A stretch of 64,000 nt of DNA from Rhizoclosmatium globosum (GCA_002104985.1 MCGO01000052.1:124001-188000); one strand, 5' to 3'. Counted from the stretch's first letter, positions 45,894-57,820 are shown. Notes: generated by a model not told the origin, from the sequence alone. Numbers and translations are program-made.

Positions 45894-45942
45894 TGTGATA
45901 GATTTGATTACCCAAAAAATCTTTATAAAAGTGTTCCAACTC

Positions 45943-47676
45943 ATGCGCTTTTGGTTCCCAGCCGCTCTACTCATAGCCTGTGCCATACATGTCCTATTAG
46001 CTTTCCTTCTGATACCCGGGCCCAGTGACACGTGGACACTGTCTACTGCCGTTGCCGTAGGCGAGCTCGCTTGGCTCCCTCAGCATAACAGCCAACGCGC
46101 TTCTTTCGCTGCTCACGATGTTTCAAGCTTTCATCATATCGCTGAGTGCGTCGCTTCTACTTCATGGTCTCGCACGTCGTTGGTTGACACAAAGTGACTC
46201 TGGTTTGACACCAGCAACCCTCGATGCCGCTTTGTGCCAAAGCTACCCTCACTAATCAGGCAAATTATCATCAAACCTGATGCGAAATATTTGTGGTAGC
46301 TGTTATACTGGGATCCACTGCCTTAGCGAGTTTGACGTTGCACCCTGTCTTCCAGCTGTTTCTTAAAACAGGAACGACACATACCTTCTTCTACAACTGT
46401 TGGATCAGCTTCTGCAAGAATAGTATTGCCGGAAATGGTGAATAACCGATCAGCTGATTCTGGTTTCATCAACCATCTTGTTCTCTCAGCGGCTGGGACT
46501 CGATCCCTTCGACAAGCAATCTTTGATGTCGAAGGATCATGTGATCATCTGGATGTGCGGCAATGGGGTTAACTCTACTTCCGCTCTAGTCACTTGTTTG
46601 AATGGGGAGACCGAATGCACCACCGAAATCGACGTGTTTTCAGACTATGAAATGGTTTGCCAAAGCGGATCGCTTTCTTCTATCTCTAGTCGCATAATCT
46701 CAGCTACATCCAAGTTTGTCACGAGTGTGTCCCAAGACCCACAATCCCCTTTCCTTTTCTTCGATCAGCCATATTATCTGCTCCGCCACTTATTCAGTGG
46801 AATATTGTGGAAAGCATTTACCAAGAGCATCCAGTTTACATCAATTGTACAGTATACCCAGCTTGGTCTAAACGAATCGAAAACTCCCTTGAAGGAACAC
46901 TCTCCAAGAAAATGTTCACGTTTACAACACACTACTACCACAAACTGCAGCTTCAATCTAACTACTCCTTCACCTGAGTGTTTTCAGTCTTCTTTATTCA
47001 AAACTTTACCTCGCAAGACCCAACCTCGTTTATCGCCTCTTCCACTCCTTGTCTCAACGTCGCGACACCAATTTGCGTGCTTCGAATGGTTCAACTGGCG
47101 CTGTCATCCATGAACGGCGAATATGCTGTGGAGTCGTATCTGGACTATAGTAAAGACATATCCTTTCTCAGTACAATCATGTCATTTTCGAATCGAGCCG
47201 GGAATGACTCCAGTATGATCCAACGCTATGAAAACGAGATGAGGTTTACAGTGGAAAGAATGTACAAACGCTTTTTAAGCACTGAATTGAGCAAGCGCAT
47301 CGGAAATGTGTCTGTAACTATTTGTCAAAGATGTACTGTGAGAACTGTTTTCTGGGCGGAGGATAAGGGTGCCTTTATGGCTACTGTTGTAGTTATTGAC
47401 GGATTCGCGGCTGCTATGGTGGTTGCGTTCATAATGATTGGTTTAAATGCTCCAGTTGGGAAAGAAGCTGCGGCAATGGAGTCTGTCAAGATGATTGAGG
47501 TTATTCAACTAGAGTTGAGGATACCAAAACCAAAGAAGATCAAAAAAAGGGTTTGTTGCAATGGGAAATCAAGAATCGATGACTCAGAATTTCGAATGAG
47601 AGTATTCCAACAGCTCCGTCGTCGTGGAGAAAGTGGTGAAACGGTAATGAGTGAAAATTGGACAAGCTCTCAATAA
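45943..47676 (+). CDS. Uncharacterised membrane protein with large outer domain
   Basis: Not recognised. From an ATG at 45943 it reads MRFWFPAALLIACAIHVLLA, a signal anchor, followed by FLLIPGPSDTWTLS. Several frames have to be joined to reach the 3' part, which has CTVYPAWSKRIENSLEGTLS, FTTHYYHKLQLQSNYSFT, EVFSVFFIQNFTSQDP, and a membrane segment FMATVVVIDGFAAAMVVAFI near 47375. A Lys-rich tail follows and ends ENWTSSQ at 47676. Asn-X-Ser/Thr sites and Cys pairs between the two hydrophobic segments suggest a glycosylated outer domain. At least six one-base corrections are needed, so decay is possible. It starts about 100 bases after phospholipase-like copy B. Confidence 0.4.
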
Positions 47677-47697
47677 AACACCCTCCAAACCATTACA

Positions 47698-48266
47698 ATG
47701 GCGGCTGAATCCATCAAATCTCTTTCCGCTGCAGAACTGGAGGCTTTACTTGTCAGTCATAACTCTGGGAATCTGGTTACTCATCAGCCGTCTCAACTTG
47801 TTTCCTTCAATGTCCCAAAGACTTTGAATCACCAGCCAGAGACATCATTGCGCGAAAGATCCTTAAGCAGCATATCTGTGACAATGGAGGCGCTATAGAC
47901 TCCTATGGGAGACTTTCACATTGGCCCAAAGACCCTACATCAAAACACGTGTGGGAATGTAACCTTCGCTATATCGCCACTCTTATTGACCCAAATCAAA
48001 AGGACTTATCTCTCGAATACATAACAATGATTGTTGAATACGCGATTGAACGAGCAAACTGGAGTGATCCAGCATTTGGCAGTGATGCAAAGTCAATTCT
48101 CAAACAGCTCATTGAATTTGGATACTTGGAAGCAAACAATGATTCCAGCGATGCTTTCAGTAGGACAAACAAGAATCTGTTGGGGAAGTTTAGTAACACC
48201 ATTGCTCCTATTCCACCAATGCTTGGCCGTTATTTTCAGAATCACTCTGATAACACTCAATTATGA
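47698..48266 (+). CDS. Uncharacterised small helical protein
   Basis: Not recognised. It starts MAAESIKSLSAAELEALLVS, 22 bases after the previous stop, and ends MLGRYFQNHSDNTQL. With one correction near 47818 it reads FESPARDIIARKILKQHICD and GGAIDSYGRLSHWPKDPTSK, then HVWECNLRYIATLIDPNQKD. It has no signal peptide or membrane segment and looks like a cytosolic, mostly helical protein of about 189 residues. I cannot assign a family. Confidence 0.45.
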
Positions 48267-48436
48267 TTTCTTTTCATGAAATAGTTGTAGCAGTCAAAAA
48301 AAGAAATGGATATCACAGCTGTATTGAATTACTGCAAAAAAAAACAAATTGTTTGGACATATAGAACACATGAAAAAAATCAATGCACACATAACACCAC
48401 TCACTGCCGCGCCACATCTGATTTAGGAGAGGGGAA

Positions 48437-49223
48437 TCACGAAGCCCACAACTCCATAAACCCATCCCTCTCAATCTCCCAAACAGTCCACCCTTCAACC
48501 ACAGTCCCATCCCGTTTCATACTCGGCGAAACATGCTCCGCCACAGAAAACCCAATCCTCTCCAAACAACTCTCCGCACCCTCCTTGACAGGATCCATCG
48601 CCCGCAAGACCGACTGCACGCGTAATCTTGCGTTGCATGAAACACGTGTTGGAGCAGTGCTTTCACGCTTTCGGTTGAATACCCGTGCCGGCGTGGACGG
48701 GATCCAGCTTTACTTTCAGATGCGCGACTGGTTTTCGAGTTGATGGTCGAGATTGTCGTCGTTGTCGAGAATGTGCTGGGAATATGGGCTTGGAAATGCA
48801 GTTGAAGTTGGAGTTGTGGTGGTTGTGTCGTCTGAGTCATCGTGTTCGAGGGAATTCGTTTCAGGGTTCAGATGAGGCTTTGGTTGTGTTGGTGGCTGAA
48901 TGAGTGATCGTCTGTTAATTCGATAAGGCCTATGAATGTTGTTTCTTTCTTGATGGCCCAGAGGGTTGTGGGAAGGTTGAGGGAGTTGTTGGAATGATCG
49001 GGGTTGGCATTGGCCCACTCAATTGCCTCTTCGATTTCGTTGAGCTCTTCTTCGGTGCCTATGCGTTGAGATATGAGGGGAATGAGACGGAGACGGGGTG
49101 TGTTGATTGCTTTGACTTGGATTGGAGGTGGTGGTGGCGGACAAGAACAGATTCAAGTGAATACGCTTGCTTCTCGCAGGTATCAGGATGAAGCTGATTT
49201 AGAGGAGAGGAAGTAACTGGCAT
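48437..49223 (-). CDS. GNAT-family N-acetyltransferase, paralog 1
   Basis: A RimJ/RimL-like acetyltransferase that moves an acetyl group from acetyl-CoA to an unknown amine. From an ATG at 49223 the recognisable parts, in different frames, are TPRLRLIPLISQRIGTEEEL (the usual GNAT opening strand), EAIEWANANPDHSNN, TTLWAIKKETTFIGLIELTD, then GYSTESVKALLQHVFHA (acetyl-CoA-binding loop and helix). The C terminus is GAESCLERIGFSVAEHVSPS and GWTVWEIERDGFMELWAS, with stop at 48437. At least three one-base corrections are needed. It is the nearest relative of paralog 3 and both end in the same seven residues. Confidence 0.65.
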
Positions 49224-49696
49224 GTTTGTGTGAGTGAGGTTGCGTGATGTTGTTTCTCTTTTGGCGGCTTTTTTTGTTTGGAGATCAATCTGCGAAGCCG
49301 TTTTATGCTAAACACTTTGCGGGACAGCCACCAACTTTGGTTGAACCTGTTCCCATTTCCCTCTCGTTCCAGAATTCATTATTAGTTATGATACCTAATA
49401 GAAGAACGCTGTTAACAGCCACCAACTAATTAGGGTTGATGCAAATGTTCGACGTTTTTTGCTCGCAAAACCCCACTTGATTCAAAAGACGAGAAATCGA
49501 TATAAAATTATTTATTTCATAGAAAGAAGGAAAGAGAGGAATCCCAGAAGTTACTGTGAAGGTCAGACCGACTGCAAGTCCTGACGGTCAGCATACCCAG
49601 GCCACTCTTCCAGATGTTTCACTCTATTCTCAAGACAATATTTTAAATATCTAGTATACAATTTTTACTTGTCTATCTATTTTTTATCTGTCAAAG
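49224..49696. other. Intergenic region upstream of HIS3
   Basis: 473 AT-rich bases between divergent GNAT paralog 1 and HIS3. CAGCCACCAACT occurs twice (49324 and 49418). No open frame with coding character or RNA gene seen. Confidence 0.5.
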
Positions 49697-50592
49697 ATGT
49701 CACAACGAACAGCCACCATAGCCCGCAAGACAGCCGAGACAGACATCTCGCTCACACTTACCCTCCCCGCCCTTGAGTCCTACCACAACGGCATGTCCTC
49801 GCCATCGCCCAATGCTGTCATCAGCACCCAAACAGGCATTGGGTTCTTTGACCATGTAAGCTTGTGCATTCCCTCACTCCCCCAACCAACTTTGATATTT
49901 AAATGATGGGGTTCAGATGCTTCACGCTCTTGCCAAGCACGCTCACTGGAGTCTCGTTGTCAAGTGTGCAGGAGACTTGTATGTCGATGATCACCACACA
50001 GCTGGTGAGTCCATATTTCAAATGATTCGATTGACTTCATAACGACTAACGAGGAAAAAAAAATACGCACTGATTTTGGTAGAGGATGTTGCGATTGCAT
50101 TGGGACAAGCTTTTAAAGCTGCGTTGGGAGAGCCGAGAGGGATTAAGCGGTTTGGGTACGCTTATGCGCCGTTGGATGAGGTTTGTGTTTCCCAGATTTC
50201 ATACTGCTTCAGATGAGATGGTCAACTGAAAACGAAACGAATTCAATTCAGGCTCTCTCCAGATGTGTGGTTGACATCTCCGGTCGTCCTCATGCGTCAA
50301 TTGATTTGGGCCTCAAACGCGAAAAGATTGGGGAGTTAGCTGTGAGATGATTCCGCACATTTTCGAGTCGTTCGCGACGGCTGCGGGGATTACTATGCAT
50401 GTGGATGTGTTGAAGGGATTCAATGATCACCACAGGTGAGATTTCGGTCATGGGAAGAAAAACTCACGCTGATTTGATTGGGATAATAGATCTGAGAGTG
50501 CATTCAAGGCGGCTGCAGTTGCATTGAGGGAGGCGATTACTCCAACAGGTGGAAATGATGTGCCTTCCACAAAGGGAACCTTGAACGTATAA
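49697..50592 (+). CDS. HIS3: Imidazoleglycerol-phosphate dehydratase
   Basis: Sixth step of histidine synthesis: imidazoleglycerol phosphate to imidazoleacetol phosphate, Mn-dependent. The start is [20 protein letters not shown]. Family blocks follow in order: [20 protein letters not shown], the metal motif [17 protein letters not shown] near 49987, [28 protein letters not shown], and the second metal motif [13 protein letters not shown] near 50424. The end is [10 protein letters not shown], about 200 residues, the usual length. Four introns: 49856-49917, 50006-50083, one after PLDE, and one splitting HHR/SES. One missing A is needed near 50343 (ELSCEM). AATAAA at 50618. It lies between GNAT genes with no evident functional link. 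Confidence 0.95.
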
Positions 50593-51025
50593 ATTACGGC
50601 AGAATCAAATTGCCAAGAATAAAGATGGATTGAAATTTCACAGATAGAACGAGGGATTTATTTTTATCAAAAGATTAGCCGAACATGCGCGCTACTACAG
50701 CAGAGATGCTGATGATATGGGAGGGAATCACAAATAAAAAGAAGGAAAGGAGAGAAAGACTTTGGCATGGAATGATATGATACAGAATTGGGGCAGGAAT
50801 GCTGGTAAGGCTAGTAGGAAGATGATGGGCTTTTGAGCAATACTAGAGAGAGGGGATACGTAATGTTAGAAAGTTATTCAACGAACCAAGGATGGAAGAT
50901 GTGCGTGACACCGATTCTGTTGGACATCCAAATCCTCATCGCATTACGTAATTTTGAACCCCTCAAAGTCCCTAAGTCCCTCCCTCCATACATTCTAGAG
51001 ACCACCCAGGAGACATGTACATACC
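50593..51025. other. Intergenic region between convergent genes
   Basis: 433 bases between HIS3 (+) and GNAT paralog 2 (-). It holds the HIS3 poly(A) signal at 50618 and otherwise unremarkable sequence. No supported gene. Confidence 0.6.
50618..50623 (+). terminator. Poly(A) signal AATAAA, HIS3
   Basis: AATAAA lies 26 bases after the HIS3 stop. Confidence 0.4.
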
Positions 51026-51739
51026 TTAAGAAGCCCATAATTCAAGAAAAGAAAGACGCTCCACTTCCCAAACAGCCCATGAACCTTTCACAGGAGAGTT
51101 TCTGTTCATACTAGGAGTGAGGAGACGAAGCATGGCGAATCCGAGACGCAAGAGCATATTTTCAGCATTCTCTCTCATTGGAAAGTCACAGTCAAGGAAC
51201 GACTGAATGCGATCTGGTGGATTTTGAGATTTGAAGAGGTGTAGGAGGATAGCTTTCGTTGCTTCGGTAGCGTACCCGCCCCGCAGTGGCTGTCGAGGAT
51301 AGAGGGCAGAATAGAGGGACAGGAGGCGTCGCCGAGCATTGAAAAGTGTAGTGGGGTGTTGTCTTCGGCAGCAGTGACAGCAACACCAAGTTCGTCCGAA
51401 AGTGTGATTGATGATTCCGCCGATTCGAGTGAGGGTTCGTCTGAGTTCGAGCTTGCGAGGCCAGCCACCTGAACAAGGCCCACGGGTTCGTGTGTTGGCG
51501 ACCGACGCAGCAGCACCCAAACATTGACAACTTGAAGCGATGACACCTTCATTGAGAACACGTGTTTCTGACTCGCAAGAAACGAGGCCGCTGCTGCACT
51601 TTCCGCTTCGCCAACCTCGGAGTCGCTCGCTCGCCTTTTATGCTCCTTTCCTTCCTGTTGCTGACCCGAGTCCGCCTCGTAGAACTTCGACTGGAACAAG
51701 CACTAGTCGCGGTGTTACTATGCGCACGCCTTGATGCAT
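51026..51739 (-). CDS. GNAT-family N-acetyltransferase, paralog 2
   Basis: The most diverged of the three GNAT genes here. It starts MHQGVRIVTPRLVLVPVEFY after one base correction. The middle has FSMKVSSLQVVNVWVLLRRS and EPVGLVQVAGLASSN, the central GNAT strand pair. The acetyl-CoA region is GYATEATKAILLHLFKS, followed by ENAENMLLRLGFAMLRL. The tail is VKGSWAVWEVERLSFLELWA plus Ser, stop at 51026. Acidic Ser-rich insertion between strands (SLESAESSITLSDELG). The G[YF][AS]TE segment occupies the pyrophosphate-loop position. The substrate is unknown. The ATG follows a CCAACC-rich leader. Confidence 0.65.
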
Positions 51740-52483
51740 TCAAAGTAGCGGTGGTTTGGTGGTTGGTTTGGTGGGTTGGTTGGTTGTGGGTTGGAAGGTG
51801 CTGTGCTGTTCCAAGTGATTCGATGCAAATCAAAAAGAAAGAGAAGAAAAAATTTCAATTGGGTGTGCGTGGTGTGTTCCTCAACCTTGAAAAATTTCCG
51901 TGAATAGGGTTCATTTGGGTTGCATGGTTTTACCCCACCTGCCTTGTCGCCATCTTCCTGTTGCACGTGCATTACTATGATAAAGAGTGTATGGTTACTT
52001 ACCCTGCCAGTCTCGCCTCTGCCCTCCTTCTCTCTTTTTTACAAGCCCACAACTGAGAGTGTGAGCTTTGATCAGCCCCCAATCGGTTGATCTCGGGCCA
52101 GCCATCTAATCTTACTCGCCTTCCTTCAACGCGATTTACGCTCGCTTTCTACCCCGCATTCTTAATATATTGACATACAGCCCTCTTGTCAATATTTTCA
52201 GACTCTCCATTTTACAGCCCAAGCATCAAAGCAAACCAAGCGGTGGCGAAAACTCTGTGTTCCTCGAAGCAATGTATTCGTTTATTCAAATATTTGAGTT
52301 TGATTGACTCAATTTAAAACGGTTGCTGGCGGCTGTTTTTGGAAGTGAGTGTCCACACGCACATTAAACAGAGAGCAACTCCATCAACTTTCAGACGACC
52401 GTTTCGATTAAATAGTCTCCTCAAAAGTTCATCAATCAAAATGATTTCGTGCGGAACTCAATCAAATTAAATTCTGAAAAAAG
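51740..52483. other. Intergenic region between divergent GNAT genes
   Basis: About 740 bases between GNAT paralogs 2 (-) and 3 (+). The left end is a GGTTGG-type repeat (about 51755-51800), which is the C/A-rich leader of paralog 2. The rest is pyrimidine-rich and AT-rich DNA without a supported gene. Confidence 0.5.
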
Positions 52484-53359
52484 GTTGCGGCAGCCACCAA
52501 AGTTGAACCAAAGCCTCTCAAATGGGCTTTTCATCCATCGACACCGCCACGCACTCCGCCAGCTCTTGCACTTTCAAAGGAAAAGACTATTGTAACCCCT
52601 CGTCTTCGACTGGTTCCCATCCTACCACGTCATCATTCTGGAAGTGAAAGTGAACTGGATGAACTCCAAGCCGCTTTGACATGGTTCTCCCACACTCATC
52701 CTGATCTCGTTTCTAGTCCCTCCCAAACAAGTGATACCGCGAGGCATTGGGTAATGAAGAAGCAAGGTGGCTGTGATCAAGAATTCATTGGAATTGTGCA
52801 ACTCATGCACCCTTCAACCTCTGTTACAAATGCATCCATTTTCAACTCGCAAACTCTTCAATCCAATGCAGCCATTAATGAAACCGTTTTATCCGTTCTT
52901 GAAAGCGAAACCAGTCCGCATTTCAAACTTCATTACAATCTTCATTACGAGACCCCTCCATCACCTGCCTTACCAGCTGACACCATTGACGCAGACACCC
53001 CCAACACCGACACAGACACCGAACCAACACAGACACGCAATATCTGAAAGTAAACATTGATCCAATCCATGCGGGCCATGGATACAGCACAGAAACTGTC
53101 AAGGCCATTCTTTCATACATCTTTGGGATCAGTAATAGTCACGCCAAACTCATACAACGATACCACAACCCACACGTATCCAATCTATTCTCCGTCAACG
53201 CATCCCACGAAAGCAGGAGCCGAAGCGGTGTTGGAACGGGTTGGATTCCAAGTGGCTGAACAGGTTTCGCCGAGCATGAGACGGGATGGTAGTATAGTTG
53301 AAGGGTGGACTGTGTGGGAGATTGAGAAGGACGGCTTTATGGAGCTGTGGGCTTCGTGA
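52484..53359 (+). CDS. GNAT-family N-acetyltransferase, paralog 3
   Basis: A third RimJ/RimL-like acetyltransferase. The true start is unclear: the frame is open from 52484 (VAAATKVEPKPLKWAFHPS) and there is an ATG at 52441 that would need an intron or correction. The domain shows TIVTPRLRLVPILPRHHSGS, ELDELQAALTWFSHTHPD, FIGIVQLMHPSTS, HAGHGYSTETVKAILSYIFG, then, in another frame, GAEAVLERVGFQVAEQVSPS and GWTVWEIEKDGFMELWAS, with stop at 53359. A Thr/Asp-rich insertion (ADTPNTDTDTEPTQT) sits in the middle. The last 40 residues are nearly identical to paralog 1. Corrections near 53046 and 53200. An AATAAA is at 53480. Confidence 0.65.
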
Positions 53360-53479
53360 TTCTCTTTGTTGCATACGTGTTTGTGTTTTGATTTTTAGTT
53401 TGTAGTTTTGCCCAGTCTATGTAGTATTTCCCCCCCTCCATTCTTCTTTTGCAGTGACATTCTCCTCCCTTCTTTGTGC

Positions 53480-53485
53480 AATAAA
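53480..53485 (+). terminator. Poly(A) signal AATAAA, GNAT paralog 3
   Basis: AATAAA lies 120 bases after the GNAT paralog 3 stop and just before the next gene. Confidence 0.3.
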
Positions 53486-53542
53486 CAATACATTTCAGTT
53501 TATGTTCAGTGAAAGGGCGGAACGGAAACAATTGCATCAAAA

Positions 53543-55430
53543 ATGCATCCGGTGTTCCCCATACTAACTGTGGCATCCGTCACCGTGGCTGCAACACAGC
53601 AACATGTCCTCCTCGCACCATCTTCCAACACACTTCCAACCACATTCATCGAACTCTCACTGCACCGCCACCTATCCACAAACCACTGCTCAATCCTCGA
53701 CCAATCACAAACAACCCAACCAGACCGCCGCCTATCCCCCAAAACCCCCGCAATCGTATCCGAACAGCGCCGCGACTTCAACAACTTCGAATACATCAAA
53801 ATCCTGGGCACATCCCCCGCATCCGTAACAACACTCACAACCACCCTCTGCCCCGCCGGCGCAACCCCCCTCCAACACACAACAGTCGCATACCCGCCAC
53901 CAACAGTAAAACAACTCATCTCATCAGGCCCCTCCTCAAACCGCATCGACGTGGTCCTCATGGGCGATGGATACACGCGTGCCCAAGAGTCCCTCTTCTT
54001 CGACGACATGCAACGACTGACGGACGAGATGTGGGACGCGGGCGCGTTTGAAGAGGTGTTGCCCTTTTTTAATGTGTGGGCTGTGTTTGTGGAGAGTCGG
54101 GAGAGTGGGATTGGGGTTGGGGGTGTTGCGAAGGATACGGTGTTTGGGCTGTATAGGGATGGGACGGAGTTGCGAGGGGTATATCCGTGAGTTTTTGAAT
54201 TGTTTTTTTAAGTGTTTTTTGGGAATGAGTGGGGCGCTGATGCATTGGTTTAGGTCGAAACCGGAAGTTGCGCGTGCGGTTTGTAAAGCGACTGGCCCGA
54301 ATGCGTGTGATTTCCCGTCTTTGATTGCGAATGATCCGTTTTATGGTGGGCTTGGTGGGGAATTCACGATTGGGACTTCGTCGCACACGACGGGAACACT
54401 TGTACTTCGGCATGAGTTTGGACACACTATGATTCAAGTCGGTGAAGAGTATGATGGCGGGGAAGCGTACAGTGGGTGCAACGCGGCTCGAAAGCTTGAT
54501 AACATCAAATGGAAACACTGGCTTACGGCTGATACGTCCACCACGGACCTTGTGGAAGAACGAAATGTACAAAGAATTCAAGATTACTCTTGGTACGACC
54601 TCGCGCAGGGCCCTACATTTTGAACTTTACTTCAACTGGAGACTTTCAAAGATGGCACCTCCGGATCACAGCTTCTGGAGTAGAAACACCAGACTCCCTT
54701 CAAGTTTTGCTGGACGGTAAGAAACTCGATTGGACAACATCTGGAGATTTGGACCGCCATTTCTCGGATTGGATAAACAACGAATCTGGGTTCTCAGAGG
54801 GCGAACACACGCTCGAGTTTAGGCAAGGATACCCACCAGCTTCTCCTGATGCACCAATTCGTCAGCTATGTAGTGTAACTCTGCATGAGTTTGGTTCACA
54901 GGAGGAATACCACTTCTCGCCAGACTACATTGGCGCGTTCCCCACCTTTTCGTTGTCCGGAAAGAAGAGTTATCGACCCTCTCATGAATGTAAATTATCG
55001 TTTGTTCTGTTTCATTTTACTAATCCAATCAATCAATCAATCAGCATGCTTGATGCGAAACATGTCATCGCCTCACTTCTGCCCTGTTTGCAAGGAAGGC
55101 TTGTTTTTGCAGCTTCTTCGACGCGTCTCTCTTATTGACGACGTTACTACCACGTGTTTGGGTGACAAAAGTGTGGCTAAATTGCACCTTCTTCCGTTTG
55201 CGCATCACCGCAAGAAGCCAGTGTTTGGAGAGAGATACGTGATTACGTGGTTCAAAGATGGAGAGGCTGTCGAGAGACTGAATGGGAAGGAAGAAATTGC
55301 TGTTGGGAGTCTTGAGGTTGTTGGGGAATGGAGTGTTTCTGTCAGAATTGACACGCCCATTGTTCGAAGTGATCCCGATGGCATTTTGGAGAGTGTACAG
55401 GGAGTTGTATGGAGTCGCTGTGGGTTGTAA
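53543..55430 (+). CDS. Secreted M64-family zinc metallopeptidase
   Basis: A peptidase of the IgA-peptidase M64 family, known mainly from bacteria and some fungi. The start is MHPVFPILTVASVTVAATQQ, a signal peptide. A beta-rich N-terminal domain follows, then NRIDVVLMGDGYTRAQESLF, a strongly conserved M64 block. After intron 54188-54253 comes the catalytic LRHEFGHTMIQVGEEYDGG (near 54410): HExxH with further ligands downstream. The second half has RWHLRITASG and HTLEFRQGYPP; after intron 54989-55043 it continues CLMRNMSSPHFCPVCKEG and ends WSRCGL. One missing base near 54613 restores GPYILNFTSTG. The upstream half is cytosine-rich at third positions while the downstream half is not. Substrate unknown. 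Confidence 0.85.
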
Positions 55431-55630
55431 GGCAATGTAAATTACAAATTGAGTGGACTTTCCTGGTCTCCAAACTCTCACTTGCAACACAAATCGAATG
55501 ATGTATTATGTTTTTACAAATATCAATTAAAAAACAGGGAGATTATTTCTTGGCGCAGTCTTGGACCCACGAATTGGCAAGTACAAAAACACGCCACCAA
55601 CAAGAACTCTGCCACAAAAAAACGAATCAA

Positions 55631-57708
55631 ATGACACTTGAACCAATTCCCACCGCAGCGAACGTCGAGGCATCCGGGTTCACCGCTTCGGACATTGACC
55701 CGTCGCTCTTTGCCTCTGTTTCGCGGTACAACTCGCTCGAACCAACGTCGCTCATCGGCTACGCAAACGACTCGCTCGGCGGCATTTTTGTCAAGCGCCG
55801 CGTTAATCGATCCGACGGACGAAACGGCTCTGAAATGTTTCGAATCGTTGAAAACCGCGAAGTGTCCCAGGTCACCGACTTGTGCTCAGGCGATAACCTC
55901 GGCGCCAACTTGTACACGTGGAAGTCTGTGAAGAGCGGCGCCGTCTTTTTGAGGGACGTGGATGGTTGTGAGGCTCCGGACTTGTGGGAGGGTGTGTTGG
56001 ATGCATCAACAAAGAAGTGGTTGTTCAGTCAGTTGACGGATAACAAGTCCCAGAAAGTTAAATGTGGAAGTATTGTCGTGTCGCAGGATGAATTGACACT
56101 TGTGTTTACTTGGAATAAGAGGGATCCAAAGTGTTCTGGTAAGTAATCAATCTCCCTACCTTCCAAATGGATATTTAATCTTGTACAGACATTTACACAT
56201 GGAAACGTTCATCTGCCAATGTGTCGTGGAAAGAATCTCAACCTGTTCTTGCATACAAGAGTACATCTGGAATGATGTTCCCAGCTTCGTTCTTGAAAGA
56301 TGGTCGTTTGGTTCTTGTTCACAGCGCATCCCCATCAAAGAACGATACTTTCTTTGGAACCATCAACGAAAACGGGGAAATTACTGAACCGTTGACTCAC
56401 TTTAAGTTTCCAGGAGTGGACGAAACAAAGCAGATTCGAGTTAGTGGACTTAGCAAGTCTGACATTGATCCAGAGATTGTGTATGTGACCTCAAATGCTT
56501 ACAGTGACACGTTTACACTCGTGGAAATTAATCATGCTAACAACACTGTGCGTCATATTACCACTCCTGATGAAGATTCTCTGATTCCTTCACGGTGGGA
56601 TGTTGGAGATTTTATCTCAGTTGGATCGAATGTTCTATTTTCATTCAACGAGAATGGAAAAGATATCCAATATGCTCTTGACGTACCTTCTTGGACCATC
56701 AGACCACTGCCAGACTTTGTTGGTGTCATTTCAAAAGTTTGTGTGGATCGCAGAAATCCAGAGACTACGAATACTGTCTCGTACTCCGTCGATACTCCTT
56801 CTCATCCATCGCTTCTGTATGAATTGAATTTGGAGACAATGCAAAGAACCGAATATCAAGTCGGAGTTTCTAAACTCGCTGATGAATCCAATTCGAGTGT
56901 TGACACCGACCTTCCTCCAGAATTGATCACATTCAAGTCATTTGATGGACTGGAAATCTCTGCATTCATGTACCTCCCTCCTCCATCCAAAGCAACTTCC
57001 AAGATTCCAGTTCTAGTCTACGTTCACGGAGGCCCAACCTCTCAATACCGTCCCACCTACCTCCCAGGTTCCAACGCCCTCAGTATGCGTCACCTCACAA
57101 ACGAAATGGGAATCGCATGCATCTGCCCCAACATCCGCGGCTCCACAGGCTACGGCACATCGTTCATGGAAGCCGACGACCGCCTCAAACGCAAAGACGC
57201 ACTCAAAGACATTGAATCCCTTGTCCACTGGATCAAATCCCAGCCCCAATTCGACGACTCCCGCGTCGCCATCATGGGTCGCTCATACGGCGGATGGGCA
57301 ACCCTCGCCGCCCTCGTGTTCTTCCCAGACTTGTTCAAGTGTGGTCTTGCGACTTGTGGAATCAGCAATTACCTCACGTTCTTTGAAAACACGGGTCCTT
57401 GGAGAGCTGATAACCGGAGAAAGGAGTATGGTGACGAACGGATCCCTGAAGAACGTGAGTTTTTGTTGGAGATTAGTCCTGCTTTGCATGCGGACAAGAT
57501 TCGGGTTCCTGTGTTTTTGGGGATTGGAGAGAATGATACGAGGGTGCCGTTGGGTGAGGCTGTGAGTATGGGGAACGTGCTTGAAGGGAACGGGAATACG
57601 GTTTGGTTGATGGTTGGTAAGAAAGAGGGACATATGTTTAAGCAGCGTAGTGTCAAGGACTTTCATGGTGTCGCCAGTGCTGCATTTTTGCAGAAGTTTT
57701 TGTTGTGA
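55631..57708 (+). CDS. S9-family acylaminoacyl-peptidase/prolyl oligopeptidase
   Basis: A serine peptidase of the S9C type that removes acylated residues or short peptides from protein N termini. It starts MTLEPIPTAANVEASGFTAS, has an N-terminal beta-propeller of about 400 residues and a C-terminal alpha/beta hydrolase domain. The triad is visible: nucleophile in GRSYGGW (near 57280), Asp in GENDTRVPLGEA (near 57528) and His in KKEGHMF (near 57625). The oxyanion-side block VYVHGGPTSQYRPTY and NIRGSTGYG are also typical. A single intron at about 56141-56188 splits CSD. No signal peptide, so cytosolic. The frame is intact throughout, and the 3' domain holds a stretch of C-ending codons (57030-57330). 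Fits a role in peptide turnover. Confidence 0.92.
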
Positions 57709-57820
57709 GGAATGTTGATAGAGGTACAAAATAAGTAAATTGTAGGGATTTTTGATTTCCTTTATTATTGTCAGATGAAGTTGATCTATATGTACAAACA
57801 TCGAATAATTAGTCTAGAAA

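Noticed and set aside
51755..51800. Telomere-like GGTTGG repeats
   Set aside because: The units are irregular, short and internal, and directly precede a start codon on the other strand.
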